Assembly: GCF_002933815.1 (NCBI RefSeq)
Contig: NZ_BEYR01000001.1
Span: 2,907,765 to 2,971,764 of the forward strand
Length of the DNA stretch: 64,000 bases
Reading direction: 5' to 3'
Source of the DNA: Sphingobacterium sp. HMA12
GTDB taxonomy: Bacteria; Bacteroidota; Bacteroidia; Sphingobacteriales; Sphingobacteriaceae
Shown: positions 35,799-44,302 of the stretch, one piece after another
How the letters are laid out: the number at the start of each line of letters is the position of its first letter
How positions within the stretch are numbered: position 1 is the first letter of the stretch
Made by a program: the position numbers and the translations under genes
Notes under the pieces: model-generated
Seen by the model: only the letters and a program-made list of their open reading frames with translations
The model's database searches: none
Told to the model about the DNA's origin: nothing

Positions 35799-36151
35799 TG
35801 CTATTCTTTGTTTCTAAGTTCAAAAATTATAAAAAAGATAGTATTTTACGCTGAATTAAACAAGAGATTAGTTGACATAATTAAATAAAAAACTCATTTA
35901 TCTGTTTTTTTTCATTACAAATGTCCACAAACCTTTTTATCTACTTCTTCCTTCCTTCGCTGCCCAATCAAACAACTGAAAATAAAAATTTGAACAACCG
36001 GATCTGGTCATATACATTTCAGCTGTGATAACATGCTACTGAAAGCGGAAAAATATAATATTTTAATAAAAATCAAATTTAGCAATCCAAGCATCTCAAA
36101 AAGTCGTAAATGATAATAAGTAAAGAAAATTATAAACTAAAGACTTTTGTT
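35799..36151. other. Intergenic region, 353 bp
   Basis: Divergent spacer between the ROK kinase and the ferritin-like pair, AT-rich. It must hold both promoters; I cannot point to clear TAnnTTTG elements. An in-frame ATG at 36110 precedes the chosen start at 36152. Confidence 0.5.
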
Positions 36152-36874
36152 ATGGAAAAGATAACATCTCACAATGAAACACTGCTGAATAGTAGTAGTG
36201 AACTTGAAATGAAAGATCTCCGAAGAAGAGATTTTCTAAAATTTGCAGGAGCAGGTGCTGCATCGCTCGCTCTTCTCGGGCTATCGAGCTGTAAAAAAGA
36301 CCATGACGATGATATGGACAATGGCGGTAAAGGTATGTATTTTGGCAGTGGTGATATAGCGATATTGAACTACGCCTATGCGTTGGAGCAGTTGGAAGCT
36401 GCTTTCTACATTCAGTTGGTCAATAATCCTTATTCAGGCATCACAGATCTGGAAAAGGCCTTCTTTACTGATATCCGCGACCATGAAATTGCCCATCGTG
36501 AGTTTTTCAAAGTAGCGCTGGGAGCTAAGGCGATATCCAGTCTTGAATTTAATCTTGCCGGCATTAATTTCAGCAGTCGCGCCAGTGTTTTAGCAACGGC
36601 GAAGACATTTGAAGATCTCGGTGTCTCTGCCTATAATGGCGCTGGTTGGCTGATTAAAGATCCAAATTATTTGTTATTGGCGGGTAAGATCGTTTCTGTA
36701 GAAGCCAGACATGCAGCATGGGTTCGCGATATGATCGATAATGGCACTTTTGCCAACCAAGAAGTAGTAGATTCGAACGGACTTGATGTAGCCAAGAGCC
36801 CAAGCGTCGTCTTGAGTGCCGCAGCCCCATTTATCAAATCCAAAATAGATGTAAAGGATCTACCAACTTATTAA
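36152..36874 (+). CDS. Ferritin-like domain protein with Tat lipoprotein signal
   Basis: 240 residues from ATG 36152. A twin-arginine motif (LRRRDFLKFAG), then a hydrophobic stretch ending in lipobox LSSC, predicts Tat export and lipidation. The mature part is a four-helix ferritin-like bundle: ALEQLEAAFY, IRDHEIAHREFF, FEDLGVSAYNG and VEARHAAWVRD supply the paired E and ExxH motifs of a di-iron site. Resembles desiccation-related ferritin-like proteins. Coupled to the next gene (21 nt to its ATG), which is a paralog. Confidence 0.85.
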   Translation: MEKITSHNETLLNSSSELEMKDLRRRDFLKFAGAGAASLALLGLSSCKKDHDDDMDNGGKGMYFGSGDIAILNYAYALEQLEAAFYIQLVNNPYSGITDLEKAFFTDIRDHEIAHREFFKVALGAKAISSLEFNLAGINFSSRASVLATAKTFEDLGVSAYNGAGWLIKDPNYLLLAGKIVSVEARHAAWVRDMIDNGTFANQEVVDSNGLDVAKSPSVVLSAAAPFIKSKIDVKDLPTY

Positions 36875-36895
36875 TGCACCTAAAATTTGACTATC

Positions 36896-37729
36896 ATGAA
36901 TCTTTTAAACGTTTTTGAACAAATAAATACGATAGATCCTGAATTCAGCGATCGTATCAGTCCGCGTCGAGAAGCTATTAAAAATCTGGCTTCCGTGAGC
37001 AAAAAAGTAAGCTTAGCAGCATTACCATTTTTGATTGGTGAACTCTTCAAAAAGGCTTATGGCGCCACAGCCCCCACAGATGTCAATGGTGTTCTTAATT
37101 ATGCTTTAACGTTAGAATACCTTGAAGCTGAATATTATACAATGGGTGTTGCTAAAGCAGGTCTTATTCCGTCTGGAAAACCCCTTGGAGCAATTACCAC
37201 GATCCGTGATCATGAGGTCGCCCACGTTAATTTTCTAAAACAGGTATTGGGCAATAAGGCTGTCTCGAAACCTACTTTTGACTTTACAGCTGGTGGTACC
37301 TTTGGCAATGTTTTCAGTGATTACGACACATTTTTAGCTGTTGCTCAAGCCTTTGAAGACACTGGAGTACGTGCATATAAAGGACAGGCAGGCCTATTAC
37401 TAGGGAATCGAGTGGTGTTAACTGCTGCATTGCAGATCCATTCTGTTGAGGCTAGACATGCATCACATATTCGTCAGATGCGACGTGCCCGTGGTGGCGG
37501 TGCCACCGATCAGAAACCTTGGATTACAGGAAGCAATGATACTGGAATCGGATCAGTAGTAGACCCAATATATGCTGGTGAAAACAATGTTATACAAGGA
37601 GGGGTCGATATCACAACCTTATCCGGTTCGATGGGAAAAATTTCAACAAATGCGGCAACTCAGTCTTTTGATGAACCACTTTCTGCCGAAGCGGTACTTA
37701 ATATTGCAGGTTTATTTATTAAAGCTTAA
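36896..37729 (+). CDS. Ferritin-like domain protein, paralog of the upstream gene
   Basis: 277 residues from ATG 36896; a TTG three codons earlier is also possible. The N-terminal region RREAIKNLASVSKKVSLAALP is twin-arginine-like but lacks a lipobox. The ferritin-like core has TLEYLEAEYY, IRDHEVAHVNFL, FEDTGVRAYKG and HSVEARHASHIRQM, so the di-iron ligands seem intact. A longer C-terminal tail (about residues 200-277) with a YAGENN segment distinguishes it from its partner. The two probably act together outside the cytoplasm. Confidence 0.85.
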   Translation: MNLLNVFEQINTIDPEFSDRISPRREAIKNLASVSKKVSLAALPFLIGELFKKAYGATAPTDVNGVLNYALTLEYLEAEYYTMGVAKAGLIPSGKPLGAITTIRDHEVAHVNFLKQVLGNKAVSKPTFDFTAGGTFGNVFSDYDTFLAVAQAFEDTGVRAYKGQAGLLLGNRVVLTAALQIHSVEARHASHIRQMRRARGGGATDQKPWITGSNDTGIGSVVDPIYAGENNVIQGGVDITTLSGSMGKISTNAATQSFDEPLSAEAVLNIAGLFIKA

Positions 37730-37757
37730 CAAAAGTCATAGTTACCTGTTTTTGAAT

Positions 37758-37790
37758 GCCCTGGTTTATTAATATGCCAGGGCTTTTTAT
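37758..37790 (+). terminator. Intrinsic terminator of the ferritin-like pair
   Basis: Stem GCCCTGG (37758-37764) with CCAGGGC (37777-37783), 12-nt loop, then five T. Located 28 nt after the stop of the second ferritin-like gene. Confidence 0.8.
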
Positions 37791-38284
37791 TAATTGCTAG
37801 CTATAAAAAGGTTCTCAAATACAGAAATTAATTCAGCATTCTTCTCCTCCAAAGACATAGCTGCTTTCTATTTGTCCTAAAAAAATTCCGCATCAGCTCT
37901 TCCCTAACAATAAATTCTTTATCCGATATTTTCGGCATAATACAGATCAGAAAAAATCTCTGATAGTTTTGAAGGATCCTCCCGCCAGGCATTGTACATC
38001 CGTTGCCCCATTTCATCAGGTATAATATCCAAAATACCTTCGTCGACGGGCTTCAATATCTTCACTAGCAACCCTATCAGGGTCAGATATATCTTAATCA
38101 ATAAGAAATTGATTTATGTAACCCAATCGGATAAAAACTGTAAAGGGCAAGCTACATCATGTAAAAATATACCTACAATTGAAAAATGACTTTCAATAAA
38201 AAATTACGCTATTTAAAAAAAAAGTAATATTTGTTGTCGGTATTGCCCCGAAAAATAAAACACATCCCCCAAATCAAAATAACG
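37791..38284. other. Intergenic region with possible broken minus-strand gene
   Basis: Two overlapping minus-strand frames occupy 37828-38101; one reads DEMGQRMYNAWREDPSKL with protein-like composition, but its only start is TTG and a stop lies just upstream. Possibly a decayed small gene. The rest is AT-rich with nothing assignable. Confidence 0.3.
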
Positions 38285-38524
38285 ATGAAAATAAAAACTG
38301 ATGACAAAAATTCAGAGCCAAAGAAAACCAGGCTTCAATTAGCAATTTCCGAAATTATGAATGGCTATTTATTATTGGATGAAGCCGTGGCCAAATATGA
38401 GGTTCCAGCATCGAGCATTATCCAAGGTCTGAAGAAGATTCAGAAATTAAAGAAACAGGCTGCACAATCCAATCAACAAGAGATCCAAATCATAAAACCC
38501 GCTCACCCCAAAAATCCGAAATAA
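38285..38524 (+). CDS. Small HTH-like protein, 79 aa
   Basis: ATG at 38285 preferred over a TTG-started version at 38231. Lysine-rich ends surround LAISEIMNGYLLLDEAVAKYEVPASSIIQGLKKI, in which DEAVAKYEVPASSI has the spacing of a helix-turn-helix like those in transposase-associated Psq-type domains. No transposase is nearby. DNA binding is a guess. Confidence 0.5.
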   Translation: MKIKTDDKNSEPKKTRLQLAISEIMNGYLLLDEAVAKYEVPASSIIQGLKKIQKLKKQAAQSNQQEIQIIKPAHPKNPK

Positions 38525-38628
38525 CGATTTGGCACTTTTTATATAAAGAATATTACCAATTTAGTTGAATTAAATTAACATCGTACCCTTTAAATTGAAG
38601 TTCCCTGTCCTATTTATAAACACAATCG

Positions 38629-39054
38629 TTAATTATAGCCCATATGTAAGATTGGATATGATTTTCCCTGTCCATCTACAGCTGATCTTTTGATCACATG
38701 GAACCCCATATACCTATAGAAATCCAGCGCTTGCATATTTTGCTCATTGACGTCTACTCTCGTCACGTTTAAGTTCATTATTGCATAGGAAAGAAGTATT
38801 TTCCCAATACCTTTACCTCGAAAATCATTGTGAACAAATAACATTTCAAGGTTATCTCCCGAGATTCCCATAAAGCCAACTAAAGCCCCATTTTCTACAT
38901 AGCCTAATAATACGACATGTTCAAAATAAACGGGTAACTGTTCTTTGTAATAGATAAAGTCCCCCTCTTTCAGAAAATCATGGGTGCTCTTTACTGCGCT
39001 CTCCCAGATCGCTATCAGATTCGGATAATCTTCCAATTCAATTTTTCTAATCAT
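38629..39054 (-). CDS. GNAT-family N-acetyltransferase
   Basis: 141 residues, complete GNAT fold: motif A with the acetyl-CoA pyrophosphate loop FRGKGIGKILL, then VNEQNMQALDFYRYMGF (motif B). Closest in feel to YjaB-type acetyltransferases. Cytoplasmic, monocistronic; substrate unknown. Confidence 0.9.
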   Translation of the reverse strand: MIRKIELEDYPNLIAIWESAVKSTHDFLKEGDFIYYKEQLPVYFEHVVLLGYVENGALVGFMGISGDNLEMLFVHNDFRGKGIGKILLSYAIMNLNVTRVDVNEQNMQALDFYRYMGFHVIKRSAVDGQGKSYPILHMGYN

Positions 39055-39392
39055 AACGGCAAATTTTATAAGTATAAAAGTCTGGCTTGAGCTGTCGACA
39101 AAAAACTATCTTAATCATTATAAATGTTTCCATTCACTGTACATTTCGAAGTTAGAATAGCTTTAAATTGTTACAATTACCTTCTCTCTGCATCATCGTA
39201 ACATAAAATTACATTGACTTGTGCTATCTGATGTGCCAACAAAATATTCCTTTTCAGCGAACTTCTCCTGCTCAAATCTGCCAGCGGTTTGTATTGCATC
39301 AATCGACTATGCGGTGCCCTTATAGCTTAAAAATAAAATTCAATGCAATAAAATTACAATTATTGCTATATTTCCTATAATAAATTATTTCT
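39055..39392. other. Intergenic region, 338 bp
   Basis: Divergent spacer between the GNAT gene and the SH3-like gene. TATATTTC at 39367-39374, 19 nt before the ATG at 39393, is one base off TAnnTTTG and may be the -7 element. Nothing else assignable. Confidence 0.4.
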
Positions 39393-40214
39393 ATGACAAG
39401 GTCCACAGTATTCTTACTTAAAAAAGCTTTGTTTGTCGGTCTTTTAGCAAATGGACTTAGCATAAATACATTTGCCCAAAAAATGCCAAAGATCTACTAT
39501 GCTATTTTATCCGAGGGAGTAAATCTCTATGAAAACCCTAGTACACAAGCCAATGCCTTAACGACCGTTGCTTATGGCTCACAAGTAACCTTCAGTAATT
39601 CGGATATAGACAAACTGGAAATGGTAGACAATCCGGTGGTCGTAAATGACACAAGGACGTATTGGATGAAAGTTATCTACAACAATGTTAGCGGTTATGT
39701 TGTTAAAAACAATTTTGCTAGTATAAAACCACCAGAGGAGAATACAGGCAAGCTCTCTGATTGGATAAAACAGCTATCTCGACCCGCTGGAAATAAATGG
39801 GAAAGTGGAAAAATATCCGAATCGCTAAGCGAGAGTGAACATGACAATTACCTTTCAAGACAAATATTTCAAAACGGAATGCTCTTGACCGTGACCTCAG
39901 GGTATGATATAAATTTTTCAGAAACTTTACAAATACCTCATACGGACGTACTAACTGTTTATAATTTGATAAAAAACATTAGGAGCTTCTACCCCATCCT
40001 TAAATTGAATACTGCCCTTCGTGAAGAGAACGCGATCGTTAAGGACAATGAGGGAAATGAATATAAATGGAAGATATCACACAAAGCGCAAGAAGAAAGT
40101 GAAGATAAGGTCATAAAATCTATTGAAATAATTTGGAATAATGGTATTAACAACACACTTTCAATTTCCGCTATGGGTAGTGATGTTGTTGTATTTTATG
40201 AAAATACACTTTAA
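39393..40214 (+). CDS. Secreted protein with bacterial SH3-like domain
   Basis: 273 residues with a signal peptide (cleavage near NTFAQK). Residues about 35-110 resemble an SH3b domain: EGVNLYENPSTQANALTTVAYGSQVTF then YWMKVIYNNVSGYVVKNNF. The rest is mixed and not recognised. SH3b domains often bind cell-wall peptides. Followed after 90 nt by another secreted unknown in the same direction. Confidence 0.65.
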   Translation: MTRSTVFLLKKALFVGLLANGLSINTFAQKMPKIYYAILSEGVNLYENPSTQANALTTVAYGSQVTFSNSDIDKLEMVDNPVVVNDTRTYWMKVIYNNVSGYVVKNNFASIKPPEENTGKLSDWIKQLSRPAGNKWESGKISESLSESEHDNYLSRQIFQNGMLLTVTSGYDINFSETLQIPHTDVLTVYNLIKNIRSFYPILKLNTALREENAIVKDNEGNEYKWKISHKAQEESEDKVIKSIEIIWNNGINNTLSISAMGSDVVVFYENTL

Positions 40215-40304
40215 AAATATTCAATCTGATTTTCTTCAAAAAAGGAAGTTGTATAAATCCAAATGGGTGGTAACTATCCAAGCAAAAATAATACATAGGC
40301 ATAT

Positions 40305-41336
40305 ATGATAAACCGAAATTGTAGCGTTTTTTCTTTTTTGATCAGTATTTTGGTTTACCTTATTCCGATGAAGGGAATAGCACAAATGGAACCTTTCTAT
40401 CATGTCACACCGATGGCGATTGAAGGCTATTTCACAAAGACCATATTTCCTTTCAATCCTACGTTTATGAAGGCAAATAGGGTAAAAAATATAACCCTCA
40501 AAAGTCGGGAGAATGGAATTTTTAATAGTTATACCTTTAATTCCAATGGTCTTTTGAATAGCATAAGCATGGTTCGGTACGATAAAGAGAAAAAGGATAC
40601 TGTCTTTTACACAACATATTGCTATCTGGCAAATGGACTTTTAGCCAAAGAAGCGAGGATTGATTATCACAGTGGTATTATAAAAATAAAGGTATACAGC
40701 TACGACGAAAAAAATCGCATTGAAAACATCAGCATCTTTTCATTGAATGCACAAATGCCTAATCAGGTGCAGAATAATAATTGGATAGGCGAACCAGTTG
40801 CCGGTGTCGCTCAGCTTATTCTTAAAGGCTCATGGCCAGATGAAAATCTGTTAAATAACTTGATTCGCGAAAATAAATTCTCTTCGTGGCGGTATCGTTA
40901 TTATACAGAGAACAAATTTGAGGTAGAGGAACGTACTGAGTTTTTCGATTTTATGAAAAACGGGGATAGTCAAGACACCTGTTATCAAAAAATAACTTAT
41001 TACCATTTAAATAATCATCCTATCGCTCAATTCCTCCATTTTGGTTGCGCAGCTAAGACAATACCATCTGAACAATATGAATTCAAAGAAGGTCTCCTAT
41101 TCGCAATTCATGAAATAGATACAGACATTGCATCTAAAGGCGAAAAATACAGTTATGACAAAAATAGGAATCTGCTTTCGATGCAAAATATCCGGAATGG
41201 ACAAAAAGTAAGCGAACTAATTATGGAATATAATAAAAAGGGCTTTTTAACCACGATACAGCGAAAATCCGAAACTGCTAAAATGAGCCAATATTTTGAA
41301 GATCGCATCTTCGATCTGAGCTATACTTTTTATTGA
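40305..41336 (+). CDS. Secreted protein with YD-like repeats, unknown
   Basis: 343 residues; signal peptide (MKGIAQ cleavage region near residue 28). Contains short segments typical of YD/RHS-like repeats: YTFNSNGLLNSI, YSYDEKNRIENIS, YSYDKNRNLLSMQ, MEYNKKGFLTTI. Too few for an RHS toxin; such repeats also appear in small secreted Bacteroidota proteins of unknown role. Confidence 0.6.
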   Translation: MINRNCSVFSFLISILVYLIPMKGIAQMEPFYHVTPMAIEGYFTKTIFPFNPTFMKANRVKNITLKSRENGIFNSYTFNSNGLLNSISMVRYDKEKKDTVFYTTYCYLANGLLAKEARIDYHSGIIKIKVYSYDEKNRIENISIFSLNAQMPNQVQNNNWIGEPVAGVAQLILKGSWPDENLLNNLIRENKFSSWRYRYYTENKFEVEERTEFFDFMKNGDSQDTCYQKITYYHLNNHPIAQFLHFGCAAKTIPSEQYEFKEGLLFAIHEIDTDIASKGEKYSYDKNRNLLSMQNIRNGQKVSELIMEYNKKGFLTTIQRKSETAKMSQYFEDRIFDLSYTFY

Positions 41337-41759
41337 AAAGTCATACTGATATTAACCAGTTTTTCATAATAAAATTATCTTTTGTCCTGGATAAGTCTAT
41401 TGATCATGATCCAGCAGCTGTAAACAATGACAGGGCCAATTATAAACAAGAACGGGCACAAATAGGAAGTGCTGGAATTTTTATTAACGGAAATGACGAA
41501 TGCAAACAAGAGGGTGACGAAAAAAAACTGCAAAAATATTCGAAAAAGCGGTTTTTTGTTTGGAAAGCGATCTAGCAATTGTTATCCGGCACTCTGTAAA
41601 AAGGAAAGAGATCGAAGTTTCATAGAATTACAGCACCTATCTGTCAAATAAGATTCATAAGATGCAAACTAAGTAATAGCTCTAAAGAAATAATGGGGTA
41701 CTCGGTTAGAAAAAATTATTAAAGGATTGATAATTCAATATTTTGATTTTGCCTTAACA
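41337..41759. other. Intergenic region
   Basis: Opposing short frames overlap here, including a minus-strand hydrophobic one at 41375-41578 that starts with TTG just after an in-frame stop. I do not accept either as a gene. The conserved RNA element begins at about 41760. Confidence 0.35.
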
Positions 41760-41827
41760 AAATAAAAGGTTTTCAAACGGGGAGAATGAAAACCTTTAAA
41801 TAACCAATTATAAACCTAAATTATGAT
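41760..41827 (-). ncRNA. Candidate small RNA, CCCCG-loop family, copy A
   Basis: Read on the minus strand: conserved TCATAATTTAGG then TTTATAATTGGTTA (41826 downward), then an 11-bp hairpin (41787-41797 with 41765-41775) whose 11-nt loop contains TCTCCCCG, then a T-rich end. A near-ideal promoter lies just upstream, so the RNA would be about 65 nt and contain little else. Shares sequence, loop and layout with elements at 48302 and 49363, while the stems differ in sequence. It lies about 170 nt downstream of the gene ending at 42001. Confidence 0.5.
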
Positions 41828-41831
41828 AGTA

Positions 41832-41863
41832 CAAATATAAAAAATCAAAAGCACAAAAACAAA
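41832..41863 (-). promoter_or_regulatory. Promoter of candidate small RNA copy A
   Basis: On the minus strand: TTTG (41863-41860), 20-nt spacer, TATATTTG (41839-41832). Both boxes and spacing fit the Bacteroidota consensus; the conserved RNA sequence starts six nt after the -7 box. Confidence 0.55.
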
Positions 41864-42000
41864 AAAAAATCTACTAAAATAATAGACTTTTTATTATTTC
41901 CTTCTTTGCATATCTGAAAGCTAACTTTAGCGCCAAAATGGAGACTATACTGATATTTCTTGTCATTATTTAAACAGTTTAAGAAAAATGTTTTATTGCA

Positions 42001-42963
42001 TTAATTATCACAATTTGCAATAAATAAAGGGGTTGGCAATATTTTTATGACTTCTTGGGGCTGTGAAGTTCCGATAATCCGTTCAAACTTCATGAGTATG
42101 CCATCGTAATGGTATTCAGTGCTTTTATAGTCGAGTTGTTTTGCAGGTATTGCTCGACTGACATATAGATTTTTCACCTTATCATATATGTAAGCCTCCA
42201 AGTCTATTTCATGATCCATATCGTCATGGGTATTATACCCATTATTTACCAATTTAAAATCTGCATCAAAGGCTCTATCAAAGGATTCGCTTAAAAATTT
42301 TAGTTCTTCAGCTGTGGAAAATTCTTCCTCTATTGTGGATTTCCGGATGGGTATATCCGACTGGTCACTGACTGCATATAACCCTTCTTTTCCGATTTTG
42401 AGAATAAAATCATTGTGATACAAGCTACTTTGCATATGTTGTACAATAAAATCATTGCAATCGCCGCTGACAAAATGATACATTAATTTAGGGATCTCAA
42501 TACCACGATCATTATCTTGGTTCTGCCGTTCCAATAAGGTAATCGTATCCATCTTTACATCAAACTGACAAACACTTGGAAAGTCTTGACAATTCGCATC
42601 ATCATTAAAAAGTGGCTGCATCTTATCCGGAAACTTTCCGATCAAAATTGCACTACTCAGACGATCCCCCATGAAACAAATGCGCATTCCGTTTTTGATG
42701 GTGGGATTTTTCCGCCCATAGACATAAAATTGGGCGTCGGGATTTTTAGGTTTTAGATAAATAAGATCATTTTCGACCTTCCAAGTACCTTTTATCAATG
42801 TTCCGTAGGCTATTATCAAAAAAGAGTTGTTTTTATTGATAACAAAGACAGCATCCGAAGATTTATATACGCCATCAATATGCTGTTCACTTTGTTGTGC
42901 ACAGACATAATTAATACATAAGGTCAATAGTAACACAAGTAGTCTATTTAAATTTAATTGCAT
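42001..42963 (-). CDS. Secreted protein of unknown function, 320 aa
   Basis: Signal peptide (LLVLLLTLCINYVCAQ). Residues about 25-60 (DGVYKSSDAVFVINKNNSFLIIAYGTLIKGTWKVENDLIYLKPK) look like a small lipocalin-like beta domain seen in Bacteroidota secreted proteins. The rest has several cysteines (C-FPSVC, GDCNDF, ANCDN) that could form disulfides. No family recognised. Candidate small RNA copy A is encoded beyond its 3' end. Confidence 0.6.
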   Translation of the reverse strand: MQLNLNRLLVLLLTLCINYVCAQQSEQHIDGVYKSSDAVFVINKNNSFLIIAYGTLIKGTWKVENDLIYLKPKNPDAQFYVYGRKNPTIKNGMRICFMGDRLSSAILIGKFPDKMQPLFNDDANCQDFPSVCQFDVKMDTITLLERQNQDNDRGIEIPKLMYHFVSGDCNDFIVQHMQSSLYHNDFILKIGKEGLYAVSDQSDIPIRKSTIEEEFSTAEELKFLSESFDRAFDADFKLVNNGYNTHDDMDHEIDLEAYIYDKVKNLYVSRAIPAKQLDYKSTEYHYDGILMKFERIIGTSQPQEVIKILPTPLFIANCDN

Positions 42964-43287
42964 AGCTTCAATATTTAGTTAAATATCGTAAAAAAGCCAT
43001 AAGATAAATTGCAGACTAAACATCAAACGCCACGTGATTAAATTTTCGATGGTATTTCGCCAATATTTGATCTATCCAGTACCCGACGAATGGGCTTCAG
43101 TGTTCGAGCTATTCTCCGCTTAAAGGACAGTCTATGCGTGAAGCAGGCTGAAACGTCTAACGGGTATTGGAAACACATTTTTTCGGAGCCACTATCTTTG
43201 TAAAACTATATAATTCACTACATAAGCTCAGCTATTCGATATCACGATTGAATAAAATCCGAAGATAGCTCACGATCAACAATAAAC
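42964..43287. other. Intergenic region with a short higher-GC patch
   Basis: Mostly AT-rich, but about 43040-43180 is visibly richer in G and C and keeps an open minus-strand frame of 49 codons (with FKRRIARTLKPIRRVLDRS). It may be a leftover of an inserted or decayed gene. No family recognised. Confidence 0.3.
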
Positions 43288-44055
43288 CTAAAATTTACCA
43301 TTATTATTGTTCCATGTTAATCTGCTCGTGATGGGTTCTATAACATCCCAATGTTCAGCTATCTTACCATTTTCGACACGGAACAAATCGTAAAATGAAT
43401 CATAGTCAACACCAAAATATCCCTCGCTTACGACCAAAACAAAATTACCCTCTCCCAAAATCTTATGTATCGTGTGGTATTTTATAAAAATTCCTTGCTC
43501 AGCAAGTTTCTCAAATATATCCTTCAACCCGGAGATACCATCAGGCGTATGTGGATTATGCTGTATAAAATTATCTCCGTCAAAATAGTTATCCAACTTA
43601 TGTATCTTTCCATGGACAAAAATATCATCTATAAAGCTTTTGACCAATCTTTTGTTTTCCGAAGTCTTATCAAAATCTTCAATTTCCCTAACACCATCAA
43701 TCATTGTGTGACCACTTGGGCTCGGGTTTACCGGTGTTTGCTGCAAATTATCCCAATGTTCTACAATTCGACCATTTTCAAAACGGAAAATATTAAAACC
43801 AGTTTTTGCCCCAAAGAAATTATATTCATTATGTGTAAATATGAAATCATCATCCTGGAATATACGTACGATATTTACTTTTGCAGAATTTGGTGGCAGC
43901 TGCTGTAATAAAACGCGAATACCAGTTAGTCCATTAGCGTAGGCCAAATTATGTTGGATATAATTATCCGCATCGATGTATGCAAAAGATTCCTGTGATC
44001 CTGTCTCAATACTTTTCAGTAATGCAATCGCTTTCTCTTTGTTTGTTAATTCCAT
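43288..44055 (-). CDS. Protein with two SnoaL-like (NTF2-fold) domains
   Basis: 255 residues made of two homologous halves. Each has an IQHN motif (DNYIQHNLAYANGL near residue 30; DNFIQHNPHTPDGI near 165), then a VxIxRIFQDDD/xHKILGEGN segment, and ends with FRxENGRIVEHWD/FRVENGKIAEHWD. This is the SnoaL-like polyketide-cyclase/NTF2 fold. Single-domain versions normally dimerise; here the pair is fused. Cytoplasmic, function unknown. Confidence 0.85.
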   Translation of the reverse strand: MELTNKEKAIALLKSIETGSQESFAYIDADNYIQHNLAYANGLTGIRVLLQQLPPNSAKVNIVRIFQDDDFIFTHNEYNFFGAKTGFNIFRFENGRIVEHWDNLQQTPVNPSPSGHTMIDGVREIEDFDKTSENKRLVKSFIDDIFVHGKIHKLDNYFDGDNFIQHNPHTPDGISGLKDIFEKLAEQGIFIKYHTIHKILGEGNFVLVVSEGYFGVDYDSFYDLFRVENGKIAEHWDVIEPITSRLTWNNNNGKF

Positions 44056-44302
44056 TTTCTATAAAAATCTCCCTAGCTTGTTGCCTTCTGTAGTGTCCGA
44101 TTTATACCATTTTATAAATAATTCAAAACAATAGTGTAGTCATTATCACTATTAGCCAATTATATAGTTTTGCCAAGATATTGAATTATCATTAGGAGTT
44201 ATCCGATGAAAAATTGTCAGCTACAGGTCCAAAATAATAACTTGCCTATTGCAGCAATAATTTTAGCTAACCCCAGAAGCAAGGCTATACCTATTTTTAG
44301 AT

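Noticed and set aside
37919..38101. 60-codon minus-strand ORF with protein-like composition
   Set aside because: TTG start only, stop just upstream, overlapping a second frame; noted as a possible remnant in the intergenic entry.
41375..41578. 67-codon hydrophobic minus-strand ORF
   Set aside because: Starts with TTG immediately after an in-frame stop, overlaps an opposing ORF, and has no recognisable family.
43041..43180. 49-codon minus-strand frame in a higher-GC patch
   Set aside because: No family, no neighbours to support it; kept as a remark in the intergenic entry.
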